Source: an uncultured Micrococcales bacterium (GTDB lineage Bacteria; Actinomycetota; Actinomycetes; Actinomycetales; Microbacteriaceae). From it: a DNA stretch of 64,000 nt. The stretch spans positions 1-64,000 of the forward strand of contig CAIVWH010000021.1 of NCBI GenBank assembly GCA_903909605.1, written 5' to 3'. Below the pieces are notes generated by a model, which was not told the DNA's origin, ran no database searches, and saw only the letters and a program-made list of their open reading frames with translations. This document shows, in pieces, positions 27,178 to 36,613 of this stretch; position 1 is the stretch's first letter, and every line of letters starts with the position of its first letter. The position numbers and the translations under genes were made by a program.

Positions 27178-27696
27178 CTACTTCGCTAGCAGCGAACTAA
27201 GCAGCTCGACGGCCGCGACCAAGGTCGCCTCGCGAACCTCGGCGCGAGAGCCGGCAAAGTGGTGGTGCTCGATGTGCGTTTCGCCGCTCTGGTCCTCCGC
27301 CGCTATAAATACCTCACCCGGCTGATGCTCGCCGTCGGCGTCAGGGCCGGCCACTCCGGTTGTAGCAATGCCGATGGTGCTGGCTAGCGAAACTCCGCCG
27401 GCATCGCCGAGCAAGACGCGCACTCGGTGGGCCATCTCGGTTGCGGTCTGAGCGCTAACGGCGCCGTGAACCTCCAGAGTTTCGAAATCAACTCCGAGCA
27501 AATGCGCCTTCACCGAATTCGTGTAGGCCACCACAGATCCAAGCAAAACCTTGGATGCGCCGGGAACGTCAACGATCGCCGCACTCAGCATGCCTCCGGT
27601 GAGAGATTCGGCTGCCGCAATGTGTAGGCCGCGGGCTTCGAACTCTGGCAGAAGCTTGCCGAGGCGCAACATAACCGACTGCTGCAATTGACTCAT
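27178..27696 (-). CDS. CinA-family nicotinamide-nucleotide amidohydrolase (PncC domain)
   Basis: The 172-aa protein is the C-terminal CinA/PncC domain alone; it hydrolyses NMN to nicotinate mononucleotide in NAD recycling. AAAESLTGGMLSAAIVDVPGAS near the N-terminus, YTNSVKAHLLGV, GAVSAQTATEMA and IATTGVAGPDADG are typical. The ATG at 27696 overlaps the pgsA stop by 4 nt. The N-terminal molybdopterin-like domain of full-length CinA is missing, as usual in actinobacteria. Confidence 0.9.
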   Translation of the reverse strand: MSQLQQSVMLRLGKLLPEFEARGLHIAAAESLTGGMLSAAIVDVPGASKVLLGSVVAYTNSVKAHLLGVDFETLEVHGAVSAQTATEMAHRVRVLLGDAGGVSLASTIGIATTGVAGPDADGEHQPGEVFIAAEDQSGETHIEHHHFAGSRAEVREATLVAAVELLSSLLAK

Positions 27697-28238
27697 CCCT
27701 GCAACTTTCGCTCGGCGTTCAAGTATTGGAAGCCGCTCGCCAGTGTTGCGATGAGCGCGGCATAGAGGATGACCGCCTGAATAACGCCGACCGGCGTAAG
27801 CCACCCAGCAAGTGGGGAAAGATAAAAACCGATTGCCACCGATTGAAGCACGGTCTTAACCTTGCCCGAGCTCGAGGCGGCCACTACGCGCTTGTTCGCA
27901 ACAATTAGCCGGTAGGCGGTGATGCCGAACTCGCGAATAAGAATCAGGATTGTTACCCACCATTCGATGCGCCCAAGGCTGGATAGCGCAACCAGCGCAC
28001 CTCCGAGCAAGAACTTGTCGGCAATCGGGTCGAGAAGTTTTCCGAGATTGGTAATCAGATTCTTGCGGCGCGCAATTTGACCATCGAGGCTGTCGGTGAG
28101 AATCAAGGCGATGAATGCGGCAACCGTGAGCCAGCGTTCAAAGAAATTGCCAGAGTCGGAGGCCAACAGAAACCAAATAAACAGTGGAACAAGCGCGATG
28201 CGAACTATCGTGATCGAGTTTGGCAGGTTGATTCGCAT
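27693..28238 (-). CDS. pgsA: CDP-diacylglycerol--glycerol-3-phosphate 3-phosphatidyltransferase
   Basis: This 181-aa integral membrane enzyme makes phosphatidylglycerol phosphate. The CDP-alcohol phosphotransferase motif D-x2-DG-x2-AR-x8-G-x3-D-x3-D is complete (Asp49, Asp52, Gly53, Ala56, Arg57, Gly66, Asp70, Asp74). About five hydrophobic segments are seen. The start overlaps the ftsK stop by one base and the end overlaps cinA by 4 nt. Confidence 0.93.
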   Translation of the reverse strand: MRINLPNSITIVRIALVPLFIWFLLASDSGNFFERWLTVAAFIALILTDSLDGQIARRKNLITNLGKLLDPIADKFLLGGALVALSSLGRIEWWVTILILIREFGITAYRLIVANKRVVAASSSGKVKTVLQSVAIGFYLSPLAGWLTPVGVIQAVILYAALIATLASGFQYLNAERKLQG

Positions 28239-30952
28239 TAGCGTCGACCGGTCAGCGACCAGGCATCTTCGCCGTCGTCGTCTTCATCGTCTTCATCAAC
28301 CACTCGGATGTGGTTGGCCGGATCGCCGGCGGCCAACGATTCGAAGCCGCCACGGTCGGAACTTGCAGTGTCGAAAGTTGCAGGGTTGGAACTTGCTGCG
28401 TCGATCGCGGCCGCAGCCTGTTGAACATCAGGTGTTGAGTTGGCTCCTGGCTCGCCCCGCAGCGATGCGAGGACCTGCGCTAGAGCCTCAGGCTTTACCA
28501 ACACCTCGCGAGCCTTGCCTCCTTCGCTCGGACCAACGATGGAGCGAGACTCGAGCAGATCCATAAGTCGACCGGCTTTCGCAAAACCGATGCGCAATTT
28601 GCGCTGGAGCATCGAGGTTGACCCGAACTGAGCATTGATCACCAGCTCGGCAGCCTGCAAGAGTTCATCGAGGTCTCCCCCGATATCTTCGGCAACCTTG
28701 TTGACCTGCTTCACCTCTTCGGCATCCTTGCGGTATTCCGGCTGCATCTGCGCCTTGACGTGATCGACAACGGCTTGCAGTTCGGCCTCAGGCAACCAAG
28801 CCCCTTGAACACGCATTGGCTTTGCTGTGCCCATTGGGCTAAACAGGGCGTCACCCTGACCGATGAGCTTGTCTGCACCAACCTCATCCAAGATGACTCG
28901 TGAGTCGGTGGCCGAGGATACAGAGAACGCAAGACGGCTAGGCACGTTGGCCTTGATCAGACCGGTGACCACGTCGACCGAAGGTCGCTGAGTCGCCAAG
29001 ACCAGGTGAATTCCAGAAGCACGCGCAAGCTGAGTGATTCGAACGATTGAGTCTTCAACATCGCGTGGCGCGACAATCATGAGGTCTGCCAGCTCATCGA
29101 CCACGACGAGCAGGTATGGGTAGGGCTGAAGCACACGCTCGCTACCCTCGGGTAGTTTGATTTTGCCGGCAACGATGTCCTTGTTGAAGTCGTCGACATG
29201 CTTGTAGCCGAAAGATGCGAGGTCGTCGTAGCGGGCATCCATCTCTTTGACGACCCACTGCAGAATCTCGGCTGCCTTCTTGGCGTCGGTGATGATCGGG
29301 GTAATTAGGTGTGGCACACCTTGGTATGCCGAAAGTTCGACACGCTTTGGATCAATTAGCACCATGCGAACCTCGGATGGCTTTGCCCGCATCAGGATCG
29401 AGGTGATCATCGAGTTGACGAATGAAGACTTACCGGCACCGGTTGCACCGGCAACAAGAAGATGTGGCATCTTGGCGAGGTTGGCAACCACGAAGCCGCC
29501 CTCGACATCCTTGCCAACGCCGATGGTCAGTGGATGCGCGCTCTCGGTTGCCGCAGCTGAACGCAGCACGTCGCCGAGCGAAACAATTTCGCGATCGGTG
29601 TTTGGAATCTCGACACCGATGAGCGACTTGCCAGGAATTGGTGTGAGCAGGCGCACCTCGTTCGACGCCACGGCGTAGGCGAGGTTGTTGCTGAGGCGAC
29701 TGACGGCCTCGACTCGAGTGCCCGGGGCAAGCTCGACCTCGTATCGAGTAACTGTTGGCCCACGAGAATAGCCGACTACGCGGGCGGCAATTTGAAACTC
29801 TTGGAAGACATTGTCGATCGCGCCGACGATGGCATCGTTGGCGGCGGTCTTGGTCTTCGGCACGGTTCCGGCTCCGAGAACATTTTTCGAAGGCAGCACG
29901 TACGGCTTCATGCGCATCGGCTTCGGCTTTTGTTCGGTGACGGCCGCAGCTTCGCTTACCGGTGCGGCAGGCGCATCCGTGTGGTTTTCATGCCCCTCTG
30001 CCAAAACCGGAATCGGCTCTGTGGCAGGCGAAGTGTCAACCGAAGGAACCTTGTGCTCGGCTGTGACGTTGAACAGTTCGTCGAAGTCGGTGTCGGCATC
30101 GTCGTCGCGCGGCTCGGTGATGATTGCCTGCTCGAAGGCGTTGTCTAGTTGATCGCCTTCGGCCTTGCCGCGGCGCCACCACGGTGCCTTGGTGCCGTCG
30201 AAGGCATCTGGAATCTCATCGATGACTTCTTCTTCGACTTCTGACGTCTTGCCCTCGCCGAAGGCGAACTCGCGCAGTTCGCGCAACCGCTCTGGGATGC
30301 GGGTGGGGGCGGTTTTGCTCATGATGAGCACCGAGCCGAGGGCTACCAGGGCCATGACCGGCACTGCTCCCCAGATGGTGATGGTGTTCAGTAGCGGCCA
30401 AGAGATCAGCCAACCGAAGAGACCACCGGCGATGGTCAGCGGCCAGGCCCCGGCGCTTGGTTCTGGGTGGCTGCTAAACAGGTGGAAGAAACCAGAAACA
30501 GAAACGACCAGCAGGAACAAACCGAATGCAATGCGGGCATTGTCTTTGACTGACGAGGGGTTGCGCATCAGATAGATGGCAAACCAAACCGCAATGACCG
30601 GAAGCGCGTAGGCCACGCGACCGAAGAGCAGGCCGGCGGTGTGGGCGTTTAGCTCTTTGGCGGTTGCGTCTTTGGCCAAGAACCAGGTGGTGATTGCCCC
30701 GATCAGGCCGAGCAGGAATATGGCGAATGGGAACCCGTCGCGACGTTCGTGCTTCTCGATTTTGTCTGGGCTGAGGGCTCGAGCCGCAGCGCCAACAGCG
30801 TGGGCAAGCAGCATGTAAATGCGCACACCCAGGTTTTGCGGATGCCCCTCGGCTGCCACTGACCTGCGTGGAGCCCTTGCAGTGGCCGGCTTGCGTGCAG
30901 CGCCTTTGGTCGCCGGGCGGGCCGAACGAGGGGCTGGTTTACGCGTTGCCAT
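28238..30952 (-). CDS. ftsK: DNA translocase FtsK/SpoIIIE
   Basis: This 904-aa septal DNA pump clears chromosomes during division. It has a basic Ala/Pro-rich N-terminus, four or five membrane segments (about residues 74-92, 105-128, 140-160, 172-211), an acidic and Pro-rich linker (230-350), the motor with Walker [10 protein letters not shown] near 502-510, and a C-terminal winged-helix gamma domain near 800-850. The ATG has no Shine-Dalgarno; TAAGGT ends 6 nt upstream and is part of a PafBC-type motif. It is the first gene of ftsK-pgsA-cinA. Confidence 0.96.
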   Translation of the reverse strand: MATRKPAPRSARPATKGAARKPATARAPRRSVAAEGHPQNLGVRIYMLLAHAVGAAARALSPDKIEKHERRDGFPFAIFLLGLIGAITTWFLAKDATAKELNAHTAGLLFGRVAYALPVIAVWFAIYLMRNPSSVKDNARIAFGLFLLVVSVSGFFHLFSSHPEPSAGAWPLTIAGGLFGWLISWPLLNTITIWGAVPVMALVALGSVLIMSKTAPTRIPERLRELREFAFGEGKTSEVEEEVIDEIPDAFDGTKAPWWRRGKAEGDQLDNAFEQAIITEPRDDDADTDFDELFNVTAEHKVPSVDTSPATEPIPVLAEGHENHTDAPAAPVSEAAAVTEQKPKPMRMKPYVLPSKNVLGAGTVPKTKTAANDAIVGAIDNVFQEFQIAARVVGYSRGPTVTRYEVELAPGTRVEAVSRLSNNLAYAVASNEVRLLTPIPGKSLIGVEIPNTDREIVSLGDVLRSAAATESAHPLTIGVGKDVEGGFVVANLAKMPHLLVAGATGAGKSSFVNSMITSILMRAKPSEVRMVLIDPKRVELSAYQGVPHLITPIITDAKKAAEILQWVVKEMDARYDDLASFGYKHVDDFNKDIVAGKIKLPEGSERVLQPYPYLLVVVDELADLMIVAPRDVEDSIVRITQLARASGIHLVLATQRPSVDVVTGLIKANVPSRLAFSVSSATDSRVILDEVGADKLIGQGDALFSPMGTAKPMRVQGAWLPEAELQAVVDHVKAQMQPEYRKDAEEVKQVNKVAEDIGGDLDELLQAAELVINAQFGSTSMLQRKLRIGFAKAGRLMDLLESRSIVGPSEGGKAREVLVKPEALAQVLASLRGEPGANSTPDVQQAAAAIDAASSNPATFDTASSDRGGFESLAAGDPANHIRVVDEDDEDDDGEDAWSLTGRR

Positions 30953-30958
30953 GCGACA

Positions 30959-30981
30959 ACCTTAACCCGAGGGGTCGACAA
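30959..30981 (-). promoter_or_regulatory. possible PafBC-type promoter of ftsK
   Basis: On the minus strand TTGTCGACC, 8 nt, then TAAGGT. The TTGTCR core, N8 spacing and TAnnnT match the RecA-NDp pattern, but the gtg part does not. TAAGGT lies 6 nt before the ftsK ATG, so the transcript would be leaderless. Confidence 0.5.
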
Positions 30982-31034
30982 AACCGCCGAGGCCGCGGGG
31001 CCGATTTAGGCGTGAATCCGCCAATCCAAAGGGT

Positions 31035-32711
31035 TTACTCGACGATTACAACCGGGATGATCATCGGGCGACGACGGTGCGCACGATTCACCCAGGTGCC
31101 GATGGTGCGACGAATTACCTGCTGCAGAGCATAGGCATCGCGAACCCCTTCGCGAGCAGCTTCGGCGATCGCCTGAGTAATTGCCGGCTTGATGTCAGCA
31201 AAGACGTGGTCGTCTTCGGCATAGGCCCTTGCCCGAATTTCTGGGCCGACCCGAAGCGCACCGGTGGCGGCATCCACGACGCAGAAAATCGAGATGAACC
31301 CCTCGGCGGCTAGCACTCGACGGTCTTGAAGGTCATCCTCGGTGATCTTGCCGACGGTTTTGCCATCGACGAAGAGCATGCCGCACTCAACCGCACCGGC
31401 GACTTGGGCCCTCCCGGCGTGCAGGTCGACGACCCATCCGTTTTCGGTAATCAGCACGCGCTCAGCCGGGATGCCGGTCTGCTCTGCAAGCTTGCCGTTT
31501 GCAATCAGGTGGCGGAACTCACCGTGCACGGGCATTACGTTCTTCGGTTTCAAAATGTTGTAGCAGTAGAGCAACTCGCCCGCCGCCGCGTGGCCAGAAA
31601 CGTGCACTTTGGCGTTGCCCTTGTGCACCACATTGGCACCGAGTCGCGTCAGTGCGTCGATGACGCGATAGACCGAATTTTCATTGCCAGGGATGAGCGA
31701 CGAAGCGAGGATAACGGTGTCGCCCTCACCGACCTGAATGTCGTGATCCTGATTTGCCATGCGAGCAAGCGCCGCCATCGGTTCGCCCTGCGAGCCCGTC
31801 GACATATAGACCAACTCATTTTCTGGGATGTCGTTTGCGTGCTTTGAGTCGATCAAAACCCCTGCCGGAACAGTCAGATAGCCCATGGTCTGGGCAATCT
31901 GCATATTGCGAACCATCGAGCGACCGACCAGCGCGACCTTGCGGTTATTAGCAACGGCCGCGTCGATTACCTGCTGAACTCGGTGAACGTGCGACGAGAA
32001 AGACGCGACAATCACGCGGCGCCTGGCCTGGGACATGACGTTTTCTAGAACCGGACCGATTTCTTTTTCGAGCGGGGTAAAACCGGGAACATCGGCGTTG
32101 GTGGAATCGCAGAGAAATAGGTCGAGACCCTGCTCGCCGATGCGGGCAAAGTGCCGCAAGTCGGTGAGCCGGCCATCCAGGGGAATCTGGTCCATCTTGA
32201 AGTCGCCGGTGTGAAGCACGCTGCCCGCCGAGGTGCGAATGACAACCGCGAGCGCGTCTGGAATTGAGTGATTGACCGCGACAAATTCGAGCTCGAAGTC
32301 GCCGATTTTGACGATTTGCCCCTCGCTAACCACGCGAGAGTTGGCGGTGACGCGGTGCTCCTTGAGCTTCGCCTCGACGAAGGCGAGGGTGAGCGCAGAA
32401 CCCAGGATGGGCACATCCTGGCGAAGTTGCAGCAGGTATGGCACGCCGCCGATGTGGTCTTCGTGGCCGTGAGTTAGCACCATGCCGACAACACCGCGCA
32501 TGCGATCGCGCAGATAGCCGAAGTCGGGAAGGATGACATCGACGCCGGGCTGGGTCTCTTCAGGGAAGAGCACACCGCAGTCGACGATGAGGATCTTGCC
32601 GTCGAATTCGAATACGGTCATGTTTCGACCGATTTCACCTATTCCGCCAAGCGGAATGATTCGAAGCGTGTCTTTCTTTAGCGGTGCTGGGTTGGGAATG
32701 GCAAGAACCAT
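31035..32711 (-). CDS. rnj: ribonuclease J
   Basis: The 558-aa metallo-beta-lactamase/beta-CASP nuclease has 5'-3' exo- and endonuclease activity in RNA decay and rRNA maturation. The HxHxDH zinc motif is at residues 81-86 (THGHEDHIGG), and the beta-CASP and C-terminal regions are present. It is directly downstream of dapA, as in mycobacteria and corynebacteria. Confidence 0.96.
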   Translation of the reverse strand: MVLAIPNPAPLKKDTLRIIPLGGIGEIGRNMTVFEFDGKILIVDCGVLFPEETQPGVDVILPDFGYLRDRMRGVVGMVLTHGHEDHIGGVPYLLQLRQDVPILGSALTLAFVEAKLKEHRVTANSRVVSEGQIVKIGDFELEFVAVNHSIPDALAVVIRTSAGSVLHTGDFKMDQIPLDGRLTDLRHFARIGEQGLDLFLCDSTNADVPGFTPLEKEIGPVLENVMSQARRRVIVASFSSHVHRVQQVIDAAVANNRKVALVGRSMVRNMQIAQTMGYLTVPAGVLIDSKHANDIPENELVYMSTGSQGEPMAALARMANQDHDIQVGEGDTVILASSLIPGNENSVYRVIDALTRLGANVVHKGNAKVHVSGHAAAGELLYCYNILKPKNVMPVHGEFRHLIANGKLAEQTGIPAERVLITENGWVVDLHAGRAQVAGAVECGMLFVDGKTVGKITEDDLQDRRVLAAEGFISIFCVVDAATGALRVGPEIRARAYAEDDHVFADIKPAITQAIAEAAREGVRDAYALQQVIRRTIGTWVNRAHRRRPMIIPVVIVE

Positions 32712-32739
32712 TGGTTCGCCTGTTCTACTAGTGACCCGC

Positions 32740-33720
32740 CTAGCGAGTGGTGCCGGCTACCTTCGGTAGGGCGCCACCTGCTGCGGCGTTGCGGTCTGGA
32801 CGGAAGTTTGCGAAGGTCAAGCCACCGATTGGTTTGACGGTGTCGATGTCGGATTCGATGCGAGCTGCCTCGGCATCTTCAGGGCCGACAAGCGGAAGGC
32901 GAACGCGCGGACTGTCAATGACACCGAGTCCGTGCAGGATGTACTTGGCGGCAACCGTGCCTGGCACGTGAGTCATCGCGGCGCGCTGCAGCGGTTCGAG
33001 CGAGTTGTGCACCTCAAGGGCGCGGTTGAAGTCGTTGTTGTTGGTGGCATCCATCATGGCGCGGTATGCGGCCGGTGCGATGTTTGCTGTGACCGAGATG
33101 CACCCCGTGGCACCGATGGCCAGGTGAGGCAAAACGTTTGAATCGTCGCCCGAGAAGTAGATCAGGTCGGTCTCGGTCATGATTCGAGATGCCTGGGCCA
33201 GGTCTCCCTTGGCGTCTTTCACCGCGACGATGTTCGGGTGCTTTGCCGCGCGGTGGAAGGTGTCATACGAAATTGCGATGCCGGTGCGCCCTGGAATGTC
33301 ATAAAGGATGACCGGCAAATCGGTTGCGTCGGCAATCAGTCGGAAGTGGGTTAGCACGCCGGCCTGAGTTGGCTTGTTGTAGTAGGGAGTGACGATCATG
33401 ATGCCGTCTGCCCCGGCCTTTTCGCTCAGCTTGTAAAGCTGCATGGCGTGGGCGGTCTCGTTGGAGCCACCGCCGGTGATGATCTTTGCGCGGCCTGCAG
33501 CGACATCCTTGCCGACTTCGACCAGCTTGATCTTTTCGGCATCGGTCAACGTCGAGGTCTCGCCGGTTGTGCCGGTGAGCACCAAGCCGTCTGCGCCATT
33601 CGAGACGCAGTAGTCCATCAGGCGCTCGGTAGAAGGCCAATCGACTTCACCCTCAGCAGTCATCGGGGTGACAAGCGCAACGAGCGTCTGCCCGAAGATT
33701 TCTGCTTTTTTGGTCGACAT
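32740..33720 (-). CDS. dapA: 4-hydroxy-tetrahydrodipicolinate synthase
   Basis: This 326-aa TIM barrel condenses pyruvate with aspartate semialdehyde, the first committed step to DAP and lysine. Schiff-base Lys168 (VAVKDAKG), Tyr140 (ILYDIPGRTG) and the TGTTGE loop near 49-54 are present. It lies between thyX and rnj. TAGTCT ends 7 nt before the ATG and no Shine-Dalgarno is visible. Confidence 0.97.
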   Translation of the reverse strand: MSTKKAEIFGQTLVALVTPMTAEGEVDWPSTERLMDYCVSNGADGLVLTGTTGETSTLTDAEKIKLVEVGKDVAAGRAKIITGGGSNETAHAMQLYKLSEKAGADGIMIVTPYYNKPTQAGVLTHFRLIADATDLPVILYDIPGRTGIAISYDTFHRAAKHPNIVAVKDAKGDLAQASRIMTETDLIYFSGDDSNVLPHLAIGATGCISVTANIAPAAYRAMMDATNNNDFNRALEVHNSLEPLQRAAMTHVPGTVAAKYILHGLGVIDSPRVRLPLVGPEDAEAARIESDIDTVKPIGGLTFANFRPDRNAAAGGALPKVAGTTR

Positions 33721-33737
33721 GGCTTACAGACTACCGA

Positions 33738-34472
33738 TTAAGGCGCCACACGACCATTGGCGTTGAATGCCGCATAGGTGTGCGGCATCAACTCTGCCCA
33801 GAAGGCTTCCATCTTTTCGGCAACCATTTCGATCTCGCGCTGCGGGAACGACGGGAAGTGTGTGCCTTCGCGCTTGGTGCGCAGGCTGAGGAAGTTCATC
33901 AGGGAACGAGCGTTCATAGTGACATACATGCTCGAGTAGATGTTTAGCGGCAGCACGATTCGGGCAACCTCGCGTGCCACTCCGGCATCAAGCATGCGAA
34001 GGTACGACTCGTACGCGTGGGTCGAGGCTGTGCGACTCTCCTGCTCAACCAGAGCGATTTGCTCGGCACTGCCGGGCAGAAACTCGTAGTGACCGGTCTT
34101 GCCCACCTGAACTAGGTTGCGGTCTGAACCCGGGACATAGAAGACCGGGTCGAGCTGCTTGTAGCGACCTGACTCTTCGTTGTAAGAGGCGATGCGGTGA
34201 CGCATGAACTCGCGGAAAACAAAGATTGGTGCCTGAACGTAGAAAGTCATCGAGTTGTGCTCGAACGGTGAGCCGTGGCGGTCGCGCATCAGGTAGTTGA
34301 TCAGGCCCTTGTCGCGCTTTTCGTCGATGCCTGCATCCTGGCCCGCTGCGGCCTTCTCGAGGGTTTGCTCACCCTGGGTTGAAACGCGGGCGGCAAACAG
34401 AACGTCGCTGTCGTCGGCACTCGCGCGAACCAATTCGACGGTCACGTCGCTGCGGAATTTGATGTCAGACAT
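33738..34472 (-). CDS. thyX: flavin-dependent thymidylate synthase
   Basis: ThyX (244 aa) makes dTMP from dUMP with FAD and methylene-THF. The signature RHRxxSxNExSxRY is complete at residues 91-104 (RHRIASYNEESGRY). The start at 34472 (MSDIKFRSD) was chosen; TAGGCT lies 7 nt upstream. No thyA is seen in the window, so this may be the main dTMP source. Confidence 0.96.
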   Translation of the reverse strand: MSDIKFRSDVTVELVRASADDSDVLFAARVSTQGEQTLEKAAAGQDAGIDEKRDKGLINYLMRDRHGSPFEHNSMTFYVQAPIFVFREFMRHRIASYNEESGRYKQLDPVFYVPGSDRNLVQVGKTGHYEFLPGSAEQIALVEQESRTASTHAYESYLRMLDAGVAREVARIVLPLNIYSSMYVTMNARSLMNFLSLRTKREGTHFPSFPQREIEMVAEKMEAFWAELMPHTYAAFNANGRVAP

Positions 34473-34553
34473 GCCCTCTAGCCTAGCGGCGAGGCCAGGT
34501 AACAAATGGCAACCAGCCCCACGGCCCCAGTCGGCGGCTGAAAGAATTGACCC

Positions 34554-34997
34554 ATGACTTTGGAACTGCGCCTGATTTTGTTGGTGGCTCTCGTGCTGCT
34601 GGCAGTGGCCGCCGGCCTGTGGTTCAAATTCAATAACGGCCGCGCCAGGTCGGTGACCTCTGGCGAGAAGGTCGACCTCAAGGAACTAGCAGCCACCAAG
34701 GATGGCGAGCCGGTGACCCAGTTCGGCAAGAAGATCACCTTCCTGCAGTTCTCTTCGGAGTTCTGCAGCCAATGCGTGACCACCGCCCGCACACTGCGAG
34801 ACCTTGAACTGCACGGCGACGGCGTGCTGCACATCGAGGTCGACATCACCAACCGCCTAGACCTGGCCAAAAAGTTTTCGATCCTGCAAACCCCGACCAC
34901 CCTGGTCTTGGATGCACAGGGTCGAATCACCTCGCGAATCGGCGGTGCCGCCCGTGCGCAAACCCTTCAAGACGAGATTGGACTATTCGAAATCTAA
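34554..34997 (+). CDS. membrane-anchored thioredoxin-like protein
   Basis: The 147-aa protein has one N-terminal membrane segment (residues 6-24) and a thioredoxin fold with a Cys71-Ser-Gln-Cys74 active site and a cis-Pro segment QTPTTLVL near 114. It probably acts outside the membrane as a thiol oxidoreductase. The next gene (DUF4395) overlaps by one base and also has a CxxC, so the two likely form a redox pair. It is divergent from thyX. Confidence 0.85.
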   Translation: MTLELRLILLVALVLLAVAAGLWFKFNNGRARSVTSGEKVDLKELAATKDGEPVTQFGKKITFLQFSSEFCSQCVTTARTLRDLELHGDGVLHIEVDITNRLDLAKKFSILQTPTTLVLDAQGRITSRIGGAARAQTLQDEIGLFEI

Positions 34998-35449
34998 TGA
35001 GCCAGAACAACCAGATCGACCCGCGTGGCCCGCGCTTCGGAGCCGCAATCACCAACCTGCTGAGCCTGATCATCTTTTTCTTGGCACTAGATTCGAGCAC
35101 CGCTACCCTGGCGTTCGTTTTGCTCGCCTACGTTTGGTTCACATTCCTTTGGGGAGCCAACTATGGCAACCAGCGCCACCCATACGGCGTGCTGTTCAAG
35201 AAATTCGTTCGCCCACGTCTGCAAGCGCCTAGACAACTTGAGGATGCTCGCCCACCACGCTTTGCTCAGCTGGTCGGCTTGATCGTGGCCTCGGCAGGTT
35301 TCATCCTTGGCTTCACAATTGGTGCACTTGGTGTCGCAATTGCTGCAGGCGCCTTGTTTGTGGCTTCTGTGCTGCAGGCATACTTCGGCTTCTGCCTCGG
35401 TTGCCAGTTGTATCTGGGGCTTCGCCGAATTGGAGTTATTCGCGATTAG
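34997..35449 (+). CDS. DUF4395 integral membrane protein
   Basis: The 150-aa protein has four hydrophobic segments (about residues 15-35, 37-55, 87-107, 108-130). The conserved FGFCLGCQLY motif is near the C-terminus with Cys133 and Cys136. DUF4395 proteins are found beside thioredoxin-like genes; function is not established. The ATG overlaps the previous stop (TAATG). Its end overlaps the convergent gene by 14 nt. Confidence 0.85.
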   Translation: MSQNNQIDPRGPRFGAAITNLLSLIIFFLALDSSTATLAFVLLAYVWFTFLWGANYGNQRHPYGVLFKKFVRPRLQAPRQLEDARPPRFAQLVGLIVASAGFILGFTIGALGVAIAAGALFVASVLQAYFGFCLGCQLYLGLRRIGVIRD

Positions 35450-35876
35450 CGAGCTGGAGCGACTTGCGCATTGCCTCGCGAGCGCGACGGCGATCACCGG
35501 CGGCGTCGTAGGCGAGGCCGAGGGCAAACCAGCTCAGGTAATCGTCGGGCTTAGCCTCTGCGAGTTTCTTCTGTCGTTCGAACTCTGCGGCTGCCGAGGC
35601 CTTGGTCGGGCGGCCGGATGGTCGAATCTCCAGGTCGAAAACCGGCCACTGCCCTGCGGCTTCAATCTTTCGACCAAGCTTCTCGACCGCGGCTCCGAAT
35701 ATGAACTCTCGAACAGTGAGCACGATGGCGACGACCGGAAAAAACAAAAGCAACGAACCCATTGCGATGCCGACAACCTTGCCGGTTTCGATCATCCTGA
35801 TTGCCTGACTGCCCAGCAAGTAACAGTAGAGCAGGGTCAAAAGACCCATGATGAACGCGAAGAATTTTGAGGTCAT
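35436..35876 (-). CDS. membrane protein with C-terminal TPR-like region
   Basis: This is an uncharacterised 146-aa protein. Two membrane segments (about residues 5-25 and 36-56) are followed by a soluble region whose end (DDYLSWFALGLAYDAAGDRRRAREAMRKSL) looks like one tetratricopeptide repeat. It overlaps dapB by 4 nt and converges with the DUF4395 gene with a 14-nt overlap. Codon use looks like its neighbours. Confidence 0.7.
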   Translation of the reverse strand: MTSKFFAFIMGLLTLLYCYLLGSQAIRMIETGKVVGIAMGSLLLFFPVVAIVLTVREFIFGAAVEKLGRKIEAAGQWPVFDLEIRPSGRPTKASAAAEFERQKKLAEAKPDDYLSWFALGLAYDAAGDRRRAREAMRKSLQLANRE

Positions 35877-36595
35877 AGACCGAGTACCGCTTGCAGGCCC
35901 ACGGTAAGCCCGCGAGCGCCAACCGCAAAGCGCAGCGAGGCGAGGATGCCCGTGGTGTAAGCCTTGACCGAGCTGGTCTCGTGGGCGATGGTCAGCACTT
36001 CGCTTTCGCCGCCGAGAACGACCTCTTGCTTGGCCGCTATGCCGGCCAGTCGAAGGCTGTGAATTGGAACACCGGCAACGACTTGCCCGCGCGCCGCCTG
36101 ACCAACCCCAGGAAGAAGAATCGGCTTGGCATCGCGCGAATGCGAGATCAGCTCGGCAGTTCGGATAGCGGTGCCAGATGGCGAGTCAACCTTGCCGGCA
36201 TGATGCGCTTCGATGATTTCAATCGAGTCAAAAAACTTTGCCGCCTCGGCAGCGAACTTCGTGGCAAGCATCGACCCGATAGAAAAGTTTGGAACAACGA
36301 CAACGGCGGAGTTACTGCCCTCGAGCTCTTTAGCAATCTGATCTAGGTGCAGCTGCGACCAGCCAGAGGTGCCGACTACGACTTTCTGCTTATTGCTAAT
36401 CGCGTGAGCAACCACCTGCTTGCTGACCTCGAGATTGGTGACGTCAAAAATAACGTCGGCACCGACAGTCTGCGAGAGCTCACTCTTTGAGTCGAGTGCG
36501 GAATGCAGCGAGAGGTCTTGCGCGGCATCGATTAGTTCGAGCGCGAGCTTGCCCATGCGACCGGTTGCACCGATTACCGAAACTTTGATGGTCAT
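35873..36595 (-). CDS. dapB: 4-hydroxy-tetrahydrodipicolinate reductase
   Basis: The 240-aa NAD(P)H reductase is the second step of the DAP pathway. The Rossmann GATGRMGK is at residues 9-16, and the catalytic segment EAHHAGKVDSPSGTA lies near 130-145. It is slightly shorter than E. coli DapB but typical for actinobacteria. It lies 18 bp after the M16 peptidase gene. Confidence 0.95.
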   Translation of the reverse strand: MTIKVSVIGATGRMGKLALELIDAAQDLSLHSALDSKSELSQTVGADVIFDVTNLEVSKQVVAHAISNKQKVVVGTSGWSQLHLDQIAKELEGSNSAVVVVPNFSIGSMLATKFAAEAAKFFDSIEIIEAHHAGKVDSPSGTAIRTAELISHSRDAKPILLPGVGQAARGQVVAGVPIHSLRLAGIAAKQEVVLGGESEVLTIAHETSSVKAYTTGILASLRFAVGARGLTVGLQAVLGL

Positions 36596-36613
36596 AGCAA
36601 TGAATTTACCAAT

